This document shows positions 45,186-56,213 of a stretch of 64,000 bases of DNA, in pieces (positions within the stretch are counted from its first letter, which is position 1; every line of letters begins with the position of its first letter). Origin of the DNA: an uncultured Dysgonomonas sp. Lineage in GTDB: Bacteria > Bacteroidota > Bacteroidia > Bacteroidales > Dysgonomonadaceae. The stretch lies in assembly GCF_900079725.1 (NCBI RefSeq), contig NZ_LT599032.1, positions 3,079,090-3,143,089 on the forward strand. Direction: 5' to 3'. The notes below the pieces were generated by a model. It saw only the letters and a program-made list of their open reading frames with translations. It made no database searches and was not told the origin of the DNA. A program made the position numbers and the translations under genes.

Positions 45186-48100
45186 ATGGCTTTTAGAAAA
45201 GAAAATAAAGTAAAGAGTAGCTTTTCAAAAATAACCGTGAGCCTTGCCTCTCCCGAAGAAATTCTGGAAGCATCGAGCGGGGAAGTTTTGAAACCCGAAA
45301 CTATCAACTACCGTACTTACAAACCAGAACGTGACGGACTTTTCTGCGAACGTATATTCGGACCTGTAAAGGACTACGAATGTCATTGTGGTAAATACAA
45401 AAGAATCCGCTACAAAGGTATTGTCTGCGACCGTTGCGGTGTTGAAGTAACAGAAAAGAAAGTTCGCCGCGAACGTACAGGGCATATCCACTTGGTGGTT
45501 CCGGTAGCTCATATCTGGTACTTCCGTTCTCTACCTAACAAGATGGGTTATCTGCTAGGTATCCCTACTAAGAAACTGGATTCAATCATTTACTACGAAC
45601 GTTATGTAGTGATCCAATCCGGTATCGCAGTAGAAGAAGGAGTAGCAGAAAAAGACCTTCTTACAGAAGATGAATATCTGAATATATTGGATAAACTCCC
45701 TAAAGAAAATCAGCTGTTGGACGATACCGATCCTAACAAGTTTATTGCTAAAATGGGAGCAGAGGCAGTTTATGATTTATTGTCACGTATCAATCTGGAT
45801 TCGTTGGCTAACAACCTCCGTCACAAAGCCAGTACAGATACATCTCAACAACGTAAGAATGAAGCGTTGAAACAACTTCAGGTTGTAGAAGCGTTCCGTG
45901 GATCGAAAGGCAAGAATAAACCTGAATGGATGATCGTTAAGATCGTTCCTGTTATTCCGCCGGAACTTCGTCCTCTTGTTCCGTTAGATGGTGGTCGTTT
46001 TGCTACATCCGACCTGAATGACTTGTATCGTCGTGTTATTATCCGTAACAACCGTCTGAAAAGACTTATCGATATCAAAGCGCCGGAAGTAATCTTGCGT
46101 AATGAAAAACGTATGCTTCAGGAAGCTGTCGATTCATTATTCGATAACTCACGTAAGTCAAGTGCGGTTAAAACAGACGCTAACCGTCCGTTGAAGTCAC
46201 TTTCCGACAGTTTGAAAGGTAAACAAGGACGTTTCCGTCAAAACTTGTTGGGTAAACGTGTCGACTATTCAGCTCGTTCGGTAATTGTCGTTGGTCCTGA
46301 ATTGAAGATGCACGAGTGCGGTATTCCTCAGGATATGGCAGCCGAGCTGTACAAACCGTTTATCATCCGTAAGTTGATCGAACGCGGTATCGTTAAGACC
46401 GTAAAATCAGCGAAGAAAATAGTAGACCGCAAGGAACCTGTTGTTTGGGATATCCTCGAACACGTAATGAAAGGACATCCTGTGTTGCTCAACCGTGCCC
46501 CTACACTTCACCGTTTAGGTATACAGGCATTCCAGCCAAAAATGATCGGAGGTAAAGCAATTCAGCTACACCCACTATCGTGTACGGCGTTCAATGCTGA
46601 CTTCGACGGTGACCAGATGGCCGTTCACTTACCACTAGGTAATGAAGCTATCCTCGAAGCTCAGATGTTGATGCTTGCATCTCACAATATCCTTAACCCT
46701 GCGAATGGTGCACCTATTACTGTACCTTCTCAGGACATGGTTCTCGGATTATATTATATTACTAAGATACGCAAGGGAGCTAAAGGCGAAGGCCTTATAT
46801 TCTACGGCCCGGAAGAAGCAATCATCGCTTATAATGAAGGAAAAGTAGATATTCATGCCCTTATTAAAGTATATGTAAATGATCTGGATGAAACAGGAAA
46901 CGTTGCCAAACTGATGCGCGAAACTACTGTCGGACGTGTTCTTGTTAACGAGAAGACACCGGTAGAAGTAGGTTTTATCAATGAAGTACTTTCTAAGAAA
47001 TCGCTTCGTGATATCATCGGTAACGTGATCAAAATAGCCGGAGTTGCCAAAACAGCACAGTTCCTTGATGATATAAAAGACTTAGGATATACAATGGCAT
47101 TCCGTGGAGGTTTGTCGTTTAATCTTGAGGATGTAATTATACCGGAAGAAAAAGATGAATTGGTTCTTCAGGGTTATGACGAAGTTGAGCAGATAATGAA
47201 TAACTACAATATGGGATTCATTACCTACAACGAACGTTACAACCAGATTATCGATACATGGACTCACGTTAACTCCAGACTGTCAAATATTCTGATGAAA
47301 CAGTTATCGGAAGACAATCAGGGATTCAACTCTGTATATATGATGTTGGATTCAGGAGCCCGTGGATCGAAAGAGCAGATCCGTCAGTTGTCAGGTATGC
47401 GTGGATTGATGGCAAAACCTCAGAAGAGTGGAGCTGAAGGAGCTCAGATTATTGAGAATCCGATCCTTTCCAACTTTAAAGAAGGTTTGTCAGTGTTAGA
47501 GTACTTTATCTCTACCCACGGTGCGCGTAAAGGTCTTGCGGATACAGCTTTGAAAACAGCCGATGCCGGATACTTAACACGTCGTCTGGTTGACGTTTCT
47601 CAAGATGTGATCATCAATGAAGAAGACTGTGGAACACTTCGCGGACTTGTTTGTACAGAGTTGAAGAACAACGAAGAAGTTGTGGCTTCTCTTTACGAAC
47701 GTATCTTAGGCCGTGTATCTGTTCACGATATACAGCATCCGTTGACTGGCGAGTTAATCGTTAAATCGGGTGAAGAAATCAAAGAAGATACTGCAGCCAA
47801 AATTCAAAACTCTCCTATCGAAAGTGTTGAAATACGCTCGGTGCTTACTTGTGAATCCAAAAAAGGTGTTTGTGGAAAATGTTACGGACGTAACCTTGCC
47901 ACAGGGCGTATGGTTCAGCGTGGTGAGGCAGTCGGTGTAATCGCTGCACAGTCAATCGGTGAGCCGGGTACACAGCTGACACTTCGTACATTCCACGTTG
48001 GGGGTATCGCATCTAATATTGCTACCGAAAGTAGTATTGTTGCAAAATATGACGGAGTATTGGAAATCGACGATCTACGTATAGTAGAAGCGATTGATGA

Positions 48101-49469
48101 AACCGGTAAAAAGACACAAATCGTAGTTAGCCGTTTGGTTGAACTTCGATTGGTTGACCCGAATACTAAAATTGTCCTTCTCACTCACAATATACCTTAT
48201 GGTTCCAAACTTTATTTCAAAGACGGAGCTAAAGTGAAGAAAGATGACCTTATCTGCGAATGGGATCCATTTAACGCAGTTATCATTTCTGAAGCCACAG
48301 GACGTATCAAATTTGAAAATGTTATTGAGAATGTAACATACAAAGTTGAATCGGACGAACAAACTGGTTTGAAAGAAAAGATTATCGTTGAATCACGCGA
48401 TAAAACCAAAGCACCAGAGGCTCATATCCTTGACGAAAAAGGGAATATGATGAAGATGTACAGCTTACCATTAGGTGCTCACATTGTAAAAGATGATAAT
48501 GACACAATCAAAGCCGGAGATGTACTTGTTAAGATTCCTCGTGCCGTAGGTAAAGCAGGTGATATCACGGGAGGTTTGCCTCGTGTGACCGAGTTGTTCG
48601 AGGCTCGTAATCCTTCCAACCCTGCTGTGGTATCTGAAATCGACGGGGAAATCTCATTTGGTAAGATCAAACGTGGTAACAGAGAGGTTATAGTTACATC
48701 TAAACTTGGAGAAGTGAAGAAGTACCTTGTTCCTCTTTCGAAACAAATCCTTGTTCAGGAAAATGACTTCGTTAGAGCGGGTATGCCGTTATCAGACGGA
48801 GCAACTACTCCTTCGGACATCCTGGCTATTATGGGACCAACCGCCGTTCAGGAATACATTGTAAACGAAGTACAGGATGTATATCGTTTGCAAGGTGTGA
48901 AGATCAATGATAAACACTTCGAAGTGATTGTGCGTCAGATGATGCGCAAGGTAGAAGTGATCGATCCGGGTGATACCCGCTTCCTTGAACAACAGGTTAT
49001 CGACAAGTATGATGTAATGGAAGAAAATGATAGAATCTGGGGTAAGAAAGTAGTATTGGATGCCGGTGATTCTGCCACATTCGAGCCGGGACAGATTGTA
49101 ACTGCACGCAAACTGAGAGATGAGAACTCTATGCTAAAACGTAGAGACCTTCGTCCGGTAGAAGTGCGTGATGCAATCCCTGCTACTGCCAATCAGATAC
49201 TTCAAGGTATTACACGTGCAGCCCTTCAAACTCAAAGCTTTATGTCGGCCGCTTCGTTCCAGGAAACTACAAAAGTACTGAACGATGCCGCTATCAATGC
49301 GAAAGTGGACAGACTGGAAGGTTTGAAAGAGAACGTAATCTGTGGACACTTGCTTCCTGCAGGTACAGGTCAGCGTGAATTCGAAAAACTTGTAGTTGGT
49401 ACCAAAGAAGACTTTGACAGGATTGCTGCTACAAGAAAGACTGTTGTAGATTTTGACGCCGTAGAATAA
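45186..49469 (+). CDS. rpoC: DNA-directed RNA polymerase subunit beta-prime
   Basis: A 1427-residue beta-prime subunit. The N-terminal zinc site is in [20 protein letters not shown], and the active-site magnesium triad in [13 protein letters not shown]. The bridge-helix region and second zinc site appear as [19 protein letters not shown], followed by [19 protein letters not shown]. The end is the trigger-loop downstream domain. It starts 116 bases after rpoB. Confidence 0.99.
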   Translation: MAFRKENKVKSSFSKITVSLASPEEILEASSGEVLKPETINYRTYKPERDGLFCERIFGPVKDYECHCGKYKRIRYKGIVCDRCGVEVTEKKVRRERTGHIHLVVPVAHIWYFRSLPNKMGYLLGIPTKKLDSIIYYERYVVIQSGIAVEEGVAEKDLLTEDEYLNILDKLPKENQLLDDTDPNKFIAKMGAEAVYDLLSRINLDSLANNLRHKASTDTSQQRKNEALKQLQVVEAFRGSKGKNKPEWMIVKIVPVIPPELRPLVPLDGGRFATSDLNDLYRRVIIRNNRLKRLIDIKAPEVILRNEKRMLQEAVDSLFDNSRKSSAVKTDANRPLKSLSDSLKGKQGRFRQNLLGKRVDYSARSVIVVGPELKMHECGIPQDMAAELYKPFIIRKLIERGIVKTVKSAKKIVDRKEPVVWDILEHVMKGHPVLLNRAPTLHRLGIQAFQPKMIGGKAIQLHPLSCTAFNADFDGDQMAVHLPLGNEAILEAQMLMLASHNILNPANGAPITVPSQDMVLGLYYITKIRKGAKGEGLIFYGPEEAIIAYNEGKVDIHALIKVYVNDLDETGNVAKLMRETTVGRVLVNEKTPVEVGFINEVLSKKSLRDIIGNVIKIAGVAKTAQFLDDIKDLGYTMAFRGGLSFNLEDVIIPEEKDELVLQGYDEVEQIMNNYNMGFITYNERYNQIIDTWTHVNSRLSNILMKQLSEDNQGFNSVYMMLDSGARGSKEQIRQLSGMRGLMAKPQKSGAEGAQIIENPILSNFKEGLSVLEYFISTHGARKGLADTALKTADAGYLTRRLVDVSQDVIINEEDCGTLRGLVCTELKNNEEVVASLYERILGRVSVHDIQHPLTGELIVKSGEEIKEDTAAKIQNSPIESVEIRSVLTCESKKGVCGKCYGRNLATGRMVQRGEAVGVIAAQSIGEPGTQLTLRTFHVGGIASNIATESSIVAKYDGVLEIDDLRIVEAIDETGKKTQIVVSRLVELRLVDPNTKIVLLTHNIPYGSKLYFKDGAKVKKDDLICEWDPFNAVIISEATGRIKFENVIENVTYKVESDEQTGLKEKIIVESRDKTKAPEAHILDEKGNMMKMYSLPLGAHIVKDDNDTIKAGDVLVKIPRAVGKAGDITGGLPRVTELFEARNPSNPAVVSEIDGEISFGKIKRGNREVIVTSKLGEVKKYLVPLSKQILVQENDFVRAGMPLSDGATTPSDILAIMGPTAVQEYIVNEVQDVYRLQGVKINDKHFEVIVRQMMRKVEVIDPGDTRFLEQQVIDKYDVMEENDRIWGKKVVLDAGDSATFEPGQIVTARKLRDENSMLKRRDLRPVEVRDAIPATANQILQGITRAALQTQSFMSAASFQETTKVLNDAAINAKVDRLEGLKENVICGHLLPAGTGQREFEKLVVGTKEDFDRIAATRKTVVDFDAVE

Positions 49470-49495
49470 TTAATTATTCTTTTATATAGTTAGAA

Positions 49496-49529
49496 GGAGG
49501 GGTGATGTAATGTCACTCCTCTTTTTTTG
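49496..49529 (+). terminator. Terminator of the rplKAJL-rpoBC operon
   Basis: GAGGGGTGA (49497-49505) pairs with TCACTCCTC (49513-49521) with one G-T wobble. Seven T follow. It lies 27 bases after the rpoC stop. Confidence 0.88.
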
Positions 49530-50219
49530 TTATACAAACTTTAAGCATATCTATTCTGTTTCGTCCCTTCTTTTAAATTAGTTAAGAACTAGAATCCTGT
49601 TAAGTCTTTGTCTATACTATTGACCTTTATTTCCTATCAGTCTCTAAAAACTAATATTATGCTATATAACGGTAATATTCAGATGGATTATAAAGCTAGT
49701 ACATAGATCTTATTTTTTTGTATAAAGTGATCTATAGTAATAAACTGTCAGTCGTCAGTTGATAGCTTATAACTCATTGATTTAAAAACCGACAAAGTCA
49801 AATATTGGCCTTATATTTTCAGGATTGGACAGGAGAAGGATGAAGATAGGCTAAAAAGTGTCATATGTATTGCTTTTTCAAGATAGTTGCTTGTTTTCCC
49901 TGTTATAGAGTTTTTAGAATGAAAAAATGACATTAAAGGGTGTTTGATTAAGTCATATTGATTCATATTTGGTTATTTTCTAGTTATTATTGTTAAATAT
50001 TGCGTTTTTTTATAAATATTTGTACATAAATGAAAATTTATTGTACATTTGTCGACTATAAAAATACGATGTGTCATTATGGGTGAATATTTGCATTTTA
50101 AAAATCATTTTGAGCTATTTCTGATCATTGTTATTTCACAATGAAAGCAACATTGCAAATATTAAATCATTTTAAAACAATCGTGTGTGTAGTACTAATC
50201 TAAAAAGAGTGTGTGTAAT
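49530..50219. other. Long intergenic region and 5' leader before the SusC gene
   Basis: No gene is seen in 690 bases. It is AT-rich and has a short repeat-like string around 49740-49775 (GTCAGTCGTCAGTTGATAGC) akin to the rpoB-rpoC spacer. The SusC promoter lies at 50019-50051. The transcript would carry a leader of about 160 bases, in which I see no riboswitch I can name. Confidence 0.5.
50019..50051 (+). promoter_or_regulatory. Promoter of the SusC/SusD operon
   Basis: TTTG (50019-50022), 21 bases, then TACATTTG (50044-50051). This fits the Bacteroidetes consensus and lies about 168 bases before the susC-like ATG. Confidence 0.65.
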
Positions 50220-53200
50220 ATGAAAAAAAGGTTGTTATTGATTTTATCCTGCTTATTTCTAAGTATTGGATACATTGCGGCACAAACAACAAAGATCACA
50301 GGAACTGTTGTTGATGATCTGGGAGAGCCCGCCATAGGCGTATCTGTGGTAGTGAAAGGTACTACTATCGGTACTGTGACTGATGTCGAAGGAGTGTTCT
50401 CTATTAATCTTCCCGAAGGAAAAACAACATTAGTATTCTCCCTGATAGGGATGAAATCGAAAGAAGTAACTGCTAGTGCAGAAATGAGAGTGGTATTGGA
50501 ACAGGATGCCAAGGTAATGAATGAAGTTGTGGTAACAGCAATGGGTATACAACGCGATCAGAAGATATTAGGATATGCTGCTACTCAAATCAAATCGGAT
50601 GAAATATCTGCAGCGAAATCCGGATCTGTAATGAGCGGACTCAGCGGTAAGGTGGCCGGGGTTAATATTTCCACAGCAGGACCTGCCGGGACTTCACAAA
50701 AGGTGCTGATTCGTGGTATATCTTCATTTAATGGTAATAATCCTTTGTATATTGTTGATGGTGTGCCAATTACTAACGAACGGTCAGGGACTGACTATGT
50801 CGACTTTGGTAATAGCGCCAATGACATTAACTCGGAAGACGTAGAATCCGTAACTGTATTGAAAGGTGCATCAGCAACTGCACTTTACGGTTCGCGTGCT
50901 GCTAATGGTGTTATAATGATAACAACCAAAAGAGCGAAAAATGAAAAGCTCACTATATCTTATGACGGTGCATTTACTGCATCAAATGTTCTCCGTGTTA
51001 TGCAGACCCAAGACCTATATGGACAAGGCTGGGGTGCTTGGGACAGAGCAGAGAACGGTTCGTGGGGGCCACGCCTCGATGGAACTACCCATGAGTGGGG
51101 ATCAGACCAGTTGGATCCGGTAATGACAAAGCCTTTTTCATATGTGAAAGATAACCTTCGTAACTTTTACAAAACCGGTTCTGAATTAAATAACGTTTTA
51201 TCGGTACGTTACGGTACAGACAAACTCGGACTTTACGCTTCTTATGGAAATGTAACCAGTAATGGTACCCTGCCTAATAACGGGGATACATATTCACGTA
51301 ATACAATTTCTTTGCGCGGAAATGCAAAATGGGATAAGTTCTCAGTAGATGTGTCTATCAACTATGCACGTAAAGATATACGCCGGACACAAGAGATGGA
51401 GATGGAGCTTTTGCAACATGCAGTTGATGTGGACTATTCAGCAATGAAAGATTACAATGATGAACGTTACAATCTTGATAACTATTATACTTTCTATGCA
51501 ACTAACCCCTATTGGATGATTGATAACAACTATTATCAATATCAGGACAACCACACATACGGTAAAGTTGAAGCCTCTTATCAGTTATTAAGCGGACTAA
51601 AAGCAACTGCACGACTTGGTGGGGACTTCCTGAATTTCGATAGAGAAAACTTTAATGCAAAAAACTCTTTCACTCCGGGTTCTTATAGCGACTTAGGTGG
51701 AGCTACAGCACAAAACGGATACTATTCCAATTATAGATTTAACAGAGACCAGTTGGATGCGACAGCATTCCTTACAGCTGACTATAAAATATCCGATTTC
51801 ACTCTAGGCGGTACTGCCGGATGGAACTTGAATAAGCGTACATACGAGTATACCGGAGGTTATGTAAACGGCCTGGGTGTTCCTGGCTGGTATAATCTTC
51901 AGAATACAGGTTCTGCAGCATATGCCGATCAGTATAACGAAGACCGTCGTCTGATAGGTGTATTCGCTCAGGCGGAAATTGGCTATAAAAACCTTGTATA
52001 TCTCAATCTGTCGGGACGTAAGGACTATTCTTCTACACTTCCTAAAGGTGAAAACAGCTATCTTTATGGAGGAGCCAACCTCTCACTTATCCTTACCGAA
52101 CTTTTGCCGACACTGAAAAATTACAAAGTAGATTTTCTAAAGGTGCGTACTGCTATAGGACAAACCGGTAATGACGCAGGGGTTTACAGAACTTCTTCAT
52201 GGTTTGAGCCGGTAGCAGGATCTAACTCTACATATTATTACACTTGGTTGCCTATCAACGGAGTACTGGGATTGACTGAATACAACAGGCTTCCAAGTCA
52301 GACATTGAAACCTGAAATTACGACTGAATATGAATTCGGCTTACAAGGTAGTTTCTTCGACAATCGTGTCCGTTTCGATTTTGCTTACTATAATAAACAA
52401 AGTAAAAACCAGATTATTTCAGCGACACTAGCTCCTGAGACCGGATACACATCCGAAACTCGCAATGTTGGTCGTTTAGAAAATAAAGGGGTCGAAATAG
52501 CAGCCGGATTTACACCTGTACGCACAAAAGACTGGGAATGGGATGTAAATGGCACATTTACTAAAAATACCGGTAAAGTACGTGAGCTTTGGGATGGTTT
52601 ACAAGAATATACTATTGTTTCATGGCGTGGTATAGAGTATAAGATGAAAGTAGGAGAAAAAATCGGAACCTTCCAGGTACCTGACGTTGACCGTGTGAAA
52701 GATGCGAGTAGTCCTTACAATGGATATGCAATAGTTAATAATAACGGATTCCTTACACAGTCTACCAGCGATAAGAAGGTTATTGGCTCATCTCAGCCGG
52801 ATTTTATCCTGGGATTGAGTACTTCCGTTAAATTTAAAGATTTCAGACTAACTGTAGTAGGAGACTGGCATAAGGGAGGATGGATGGCATCTAATACATC
52901 TTATATCACTCACTTCAATGGTAACTCTACACAAACCGTATTTAATGAACGTAATTCTTTCATTTATCCGAATTCGGTGAAAGTAGTGAACGGACAATAT
53001 GTGGAAAATAATATTCCGTTGATGTCAAACCAATTTAACTACTATGGTAACTATTCATATACTCCAACAGTAAGAGACGAGATGATCATACCTAAAGATT
53101 TCTTTAAGATCAGGGAAGTAACACTTTCTTACGATGTGCCGAAGAAATTCTTAAGTTCTACTCCTTTAAGTAAAGTTGTATTAAGTTTTATCGGTCGTAA

Positions 53201-53345
53201 TCTATTCTTGTTTACACCTAAGAAAAATAATTATGTAGATCCGGAAGTGGCAAACATGGGTAATGACTTAAATTCCGAATTCGGTGAAATATCCAGTGCA
53301 GCTTCATATCGTACTTTTGGTGGTGCCATAAAGGTTGAATTTTAA
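50220..53345 (+). CDS. SusC/RagA-type TonB-linked outer membrane transporter
   Basis: A 1041-residue receptor. The ATG at 50220 is preferred over the GTG three codons earlier because it opens a signal peptide (MKKRLLLILSCLFLSIGYIA). The carboxypeptidase-regulatory-like domain (KITGTVVDDLGEPAIGVSVV), the segment EVVVTAMG, the plug (LIRGISSFNGNNPLYIVDGV, LKGASATALYGSRAANGVI) and a large barrel follow. No STN domain is present, so direct signalling to an anti-sigma factor is not expected. It pairs with the SusD-like gene 8 bases downstream. Confidence 0.95.
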   Translation: MKKRLLLILSCLFLSIGYIAAQTTKITGTVVDDLGEPAIGVSVVVKGTTIGTVTDVEGVFSINLPEGKTTLVFSLIGMKSKEVTASAEMRVVLEQDAKVMNEVVVTAMGIQRDQKILGYAATQIKSDEISAAKSGSVMSGLSGKVAGVNISTAGPAGTSQKVLIRGISSFNGNNPLYIVDGVPITNERSGTDYVDFGNSANDINSEDVESVTVLKGASATALYGSRAANGVIMITTKRAKNEKLTISYDGAFTASNVLRVMQTQDLYGQGWGAWDRAENGSWGPRLDGTTHEWGSDQLDPVMTKPFSYVKDNLRNFYKTGSELNNVLSVRYGTDKLGLYASYGNVTSNGTLPNNGDTYSRNTISLRGNAKWDKFSVDVSINYARKDIRRTQEMEMELLQHAVDVDYSAMKDYNDERYNLDNYYTFYATNPYWMIDNNYYQYQDNHTYGKVEASYQLLSGLKATARLGGDFLNFDRENFNAKNSFTPGSYSDLGGATAQNGYYSNYRFNRDQLDATAFLTADYKISDFTLGGTAGWNLNKRTYEYTGGYVNGLGVPGWYNLQNTGSAAYADQYNEDRRLIGVFAQAEIGYKNLVYLNLSGRKDYSSTLPKGENSYLYGGANLSLILTELLPTLKNYKVDFLKVRTAIGQTGNDAGVYRTSSWFEPVAGSNSTYYYTWLPINGVLGLTEYNRLPSQTLKPEITTEYEFGLQGSFFDNRVRFDFAYYNKQSKNQIISATLAPETGYTSETRNVGRLENKGVEIAAGFTPVRTKDWEWDVNGTFTKNTGKVRELWDGLQEYTIVSWRGIEYKMKVGEKIGTFQVPDVDRVKDASSPYNGYAIVNNNGFLTQSTSDKKVIGSSQPDFILGLSTSVKFKDFRLTVVGDWHKGGWMASNTSYITHFNGNSTQTVFNERNSFIYPNSVKVVNGQYVENNIPLMSNQFNYYGNYSYTPTVRDEMIIPKDFFKIREVTLSYDVPKKFLSSTPLSKVVLSFIGRNLFLFTPKKNNYVDPEVANMGNDLNSEFGEISSAASYRTFGGAIKVEF

Positions 53346-53353
53346 ATAGAAAA

Positions 53354-54922
53354 ATGATGAAAAAGAAGAATTTAATATACATAATCCTGTTAGTGCTTGC
53401 AACAAGCATATCGTTTACATCGTGCGATGATTATCTTGATGTAAATGAGAACTCAAATTATCCTGCCGAGGCTAATCTCGAAAGCTTATTGCCGGCTGCT
53501 GGAGCTAGTACGGTTGCCCAGTTAGGATTGAACGGACAACTTATGGGCGACGTATGGTGCCAGTATGTTACTCAGGGAAACTCTACGAATCAGTACAATA
53601 CAACTGTAAATTACAATCTGACTCAAGAGTCATATAACGCTTTTTGGACCAATGCTTACGCTAATACCCTGAAAGACCTGAAAATTATGATTCCTGTAGC
53701 AGAAGAAAAAGGAGCATGGAACTATTGGTTGATAGGTAAAGTTCTCACGGCATATAATTTTCATATACTTACCGATTTGTATGGTGACATACCATTCACT
53801 GAAGCTTTGGATATAAAAAAGTATCCGGCGCCAAAATACGATGACAGTAAAACAGTTGTATATCCGGCTATTATTGCTTTATTAGATGAAGCAATAGCTA
53901 AAGGCCCTCAGGCTAAGGCTTCTGGTAATCCTATAATAGATACTAAAGATTTCTTTTTTAGAGGAGATATCGATAATTGGGTTTCTTTTGCAAAAAGCTT
54001 GAAGCTAAAAATATACATGCGTGATTTTGAAGCTAACAAGACAGAAATAGAAGCTCTTATCAGTGCAGGTGGACTATTGACAAAGAACTGTGCTTTCAGT
54101 GTATTTGAAAATGCTACTAACAAAGGAAATCCTTTGTATGAGTATAACATTCGACAACTAAATACAAAAGAAAATATAAGAGCTTGTCATACCTTCACTG
54201 AATTTCTGTTAGCGACAAACGACCCGCGTATTGAAAAAATGTACGAATTAACAGCGACAGCAGCAGATGCCATTGCAAATGGAGAAACACTTACTTACAG
54301 AGAGATGTATGGAGGTCTGCCTTGCGGAACAAAACCTTCTACGACTGCAGGAGCTGCAGATGCTGTACCTCTTGTAAATTCATCAAGATACAAACAGACT
54401 TTTGCTGACAGTGTTTATCTGATGAATGCAGCGGAAGTTAGCTTCCAGGTAGCAGAAGCCCAAGCCAGATTAGGCAAGACAAGTGAAGCAAAAGCAGCTT
54501 ATGAAGAAGGGGTACGCCGCGCTTTCGATCGCTGGGGATATGATGCGACCGATTTCATAAAAGCCGGAGGCCCTTATGCATTCAATGCATCTTCTCTGGA
54601 CGCCATGTTGAAAAGTATTCTTACTCAAAAATGGGTGGCTGGAGCAAAGGCTAACTCTTGGGATTCATGGATGGATCGCAACCGTACAGGTATTCCGGCA
54701 ATCAGTGATGCGGAAAAAGTTCGTGAAAGCAATACTACTCCGGGACTTGCAGAGGGATATGAATTAGGAACTTTAGTAAGCCCGGGAACAACCGTACTTC
54801 AGCGTAGAGAAATACCTCGTCGTCTGCCTGTACCTAATGTTTCTGCTCTGTACAATCCTAATGCTCCGGCAACTAAACCTACACAGGAACCTCTGTGGTG
54901 GCAGGTTGCAAATGGCAAGTAA
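53354..54922 (+). CDS. SusD/RagB-type surface lipoprotein (SusD-like 2 group)
   Basis: A 522-residue lipoprotein. The signal peptide ends at Cys24 (FTSC), followed by acidic residues DD that suit surface export in Bacteroidota. TPR-like helices include LKDLKIMIPVAEEKGAWNYW, and family motifs are LTDLYGDIPFTEAL and SVYLMNAAEVSFQVAEAQAR. It caps the SusC barrel and binds the nutrient. With no glycoside hydrolase nearby, the substrate could be a glycan, peptide or glycopeptide. Confidence 0.93.
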   Translation: MMKKKNLIYIILLVLATSISFTSCDDYLDVNENSNYPAEANLESLLPAAGASTVAQLGLNGQLMGDVWCQYVTQGNSTNQYNTTVNYNLTQESYNAFWTNAYANTLKDLKIMIPVAEEKGAWNYWLIGKVLTAYNFHILTDLYGDIPFTEALDIKKYPAPKYDDSKTVVYPAIIALLDEAIAKGPQAKASGNPIIDTKDFFFRGDIDNWVSFAKSLKLKIYMRDFEANKTEIEALISAGGLLTKNCAFSVFENATNKGNPLYEYNIRQLNTKENIRACHTFTEFLLATNDPRIEKMYELTATAADAIANGETLTYREMYGGLPCGTKPSTTAGAADAVPLVNSSRYKQTFADSVYLMNAAEVSFQVAEAQARLGKTSEAKAAYEEGVRRAFDRWGYDATDFIKAGGPYAFNASSLDAMLKSILTQKWVAGAKANSWDSWMDRNRTGIPAISDAEKVRESNTTPGLAEGYELGTLVSPGTTVLQRREIPRRLPVPNVSALYNPNAPATKPTQEPLWWQVANGK

Positions 54923-54965
54923 AATGAAACATCAATTCCAATTTTAGTACTTAATAAAATAAAAT

Positions 54966-55475
54966 ATGAAACAAATAAAATATATTCCATTCTTATTCTT
55001 ACTGCTTCTGGGATTCTTTTCCTGTGATACATACGGAGATTATGAAATTGAATATTCTTCCATTCACCCCTTAGGCGGTAAATACAGAGTGATAGTAACA
55101 GATGAAGCGGGAACGCAGGTATACAAAAACTATTGTGAGATTTCCAATACAATAGATGGTTCTACTACTCAGTGCTGGTTGCGCATAGGAAGTTATTCCC
55201 TTAGTGGAGCAAATGCCTACTCAATCAATGGGAAAATCAATTGTGATTTGAATTCCCTTACTTTTTCAGGAACTAATATTGAAAATCTGGCAGGTAATGT
55301 AGCCTCTTCTACAAATACATTTACCCTTACAGGCGGAAAGATTACGTTAAAAGGTGCTACTGCTCCGTCAGGTACTGTGGCAGATGCTATATCTTTCACT
55401 TTCACAAATTCCCGGTTCCCAGGAAAGACCTACAAGGCCGAAGGCTACCGTTTCACTGGTTGGGATGAAGACTAA
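54966..55475 (+). CDS. Lipoprotein, probable lipid-binding-type (PF12888-like) SusCD partner
   Basis: A 169-residue lipoprotein with lipobox Cys20 (FFSC) followed by DTYGDYE. The mature domain is rich in beta strands: GGKYRVIVTDEAGTQVYKNY, GSYSLSGANAYSINGKINCD and FTNSRFPGKTYKAEGYRFTG. I place it with the lipid-binding putative hydrolase family often found third in SusCD operons, from memory. It sits 43 bases after the SusD gene and before a strong terminator. It could be an extra surface-exposed binding protein. Confidence 0.65.
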   Translation: MKQIKYIPFLFLLLLGFFSCDTYGDYEIEYSSIHPLGGKYRVIVTDEAGTQVYKNYCEISNTIDGSTTQCWLRIGSYSLSGANAYSINGKINCDLNSLTFSGTNIENLAGNVASSTNTFTLTGGKITLKGATAPSGTVADAISFTFTNSRFPGKTYKAEGYRFTGWDED

Positions 55476-55508
55476 AAGTAGCTGATCAATAATAAATTGT
55501 AAAATCAA

Positions 55509-55541
55509 AAAGCCCGGAGTTTTTATTGCCCCGGGCTTTAT
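55509..55541 (+). terminator. Terminator of the SusCD operon
   Basis: AAAGCCCGG (55509-55517) pairs perfectly with CCGGGCTTT (55531-55539) around a 13-base loop. It lies 34 bases after the stop of the third gene. Confidence 0.88.
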
Positions 55542-55544
55542 ACT

Positions 55545-55681
55545 AAAAAGGGGAAACTATGTCCGTATCCATCCCCCTCACCCTCAAATGGACGGGCATC
55601 ATACAAACACTATAATGCAGTGATGTATCAATCTTGGAAGGGACTGACAGCTTATCTTAAGCCAGTCTCTTTCCCCTTTTT
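55545..55681. repeat. 137-base multi-branched inverted-repeat element
   Basis: AAAAAGGGGAAA (55545-55556) pairs perfectly with TTTCCCCTTTTT (55670-55681). Three internal hairpins can form, including one with GCTT/AAGC inside GACTG/CAGTC near 55642-55667. The right arm overlaps the stop codon of the convergent acetyltransferase gene. It may be a small mobile element or a structured RNA, and it could stop transcription from either side. Confidence 0.5.
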
Positions 55682-56213
55682 ATTTTCTTATTATAGAGTA
55701 TTTATGTTCTACGCTTATAATGCCTTTACATACAATCCGTTCTTCAAAGGCAGGCATCCTGACCATTCCCACTGATTCCATTAATCTGATGGAAGCTATA
55801 TTTTCCGAGTCGGTTATTCCATAAATTTCATTTACTCCGGTTATCTTAGAAGAATAATCTAAGAGTAGTTCCAATGTCTCTTTTGCAAAGCCACGGTTCT
55901 GATATTCCGGTGAAATGTTGCATCCGATTTCGGCCCCATCATCTTCTATCTTTAGAGCACAGTCTCCAATAAGTTTTCCGGTATTCTTACAGATAATGGC
56001 CAGCCCGATCCATTCTCCTCTTTTTTCAAAATCGGGATTGCTGTTTCGATTTACAAAGTCCAGTGTTTGTTCTTTAGTAAACGGCTCCCAATATTGATAT
56101 TTTGCAACTTCTGCAAGTGAGCGATAAGAGAAAACAGCATCGGCATCAGTTATTGCTATAGGTCTGAGTAAGACCCGTTCCGAGAGGATCAAATTTGATA
56201 TCTTTTTATTCAT
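55680..56213 (-). CDS. GNAT acetyltransferase, RimJ/RimL type
   Basis: A 177-residue GNAT protein. It begins with a segment typical of RimJ/RimL-type enzymes (LILSERVLLRPIAITDADAV). The acetyl-CoA-binding segment EIGCNISPEYQNRGFAKETL and SENIASIRLMESVGM follow. Substrates may be a protein N terminus or an antibiotic; nothing decides this. Its start overlaps the pdxB stop by 8 bases, so translation is coupled. Confidence 0.85.
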   Translation of the reverse strand: MNKKISNLILSERVLLRPIAITDADAVFSYRSLAEVAKYQYWEPFTKEQTLDFVNRNSNPDFEKRGEWIGLAIICKNTGKLIGDCALKIEDDGAEIGCNISPEYQNRGFAKETLELLLDYSSKITGVNEIYGITDSENIASIRLMESVGMVRMPAFEERIVCKGIISVEHKYSIIRK

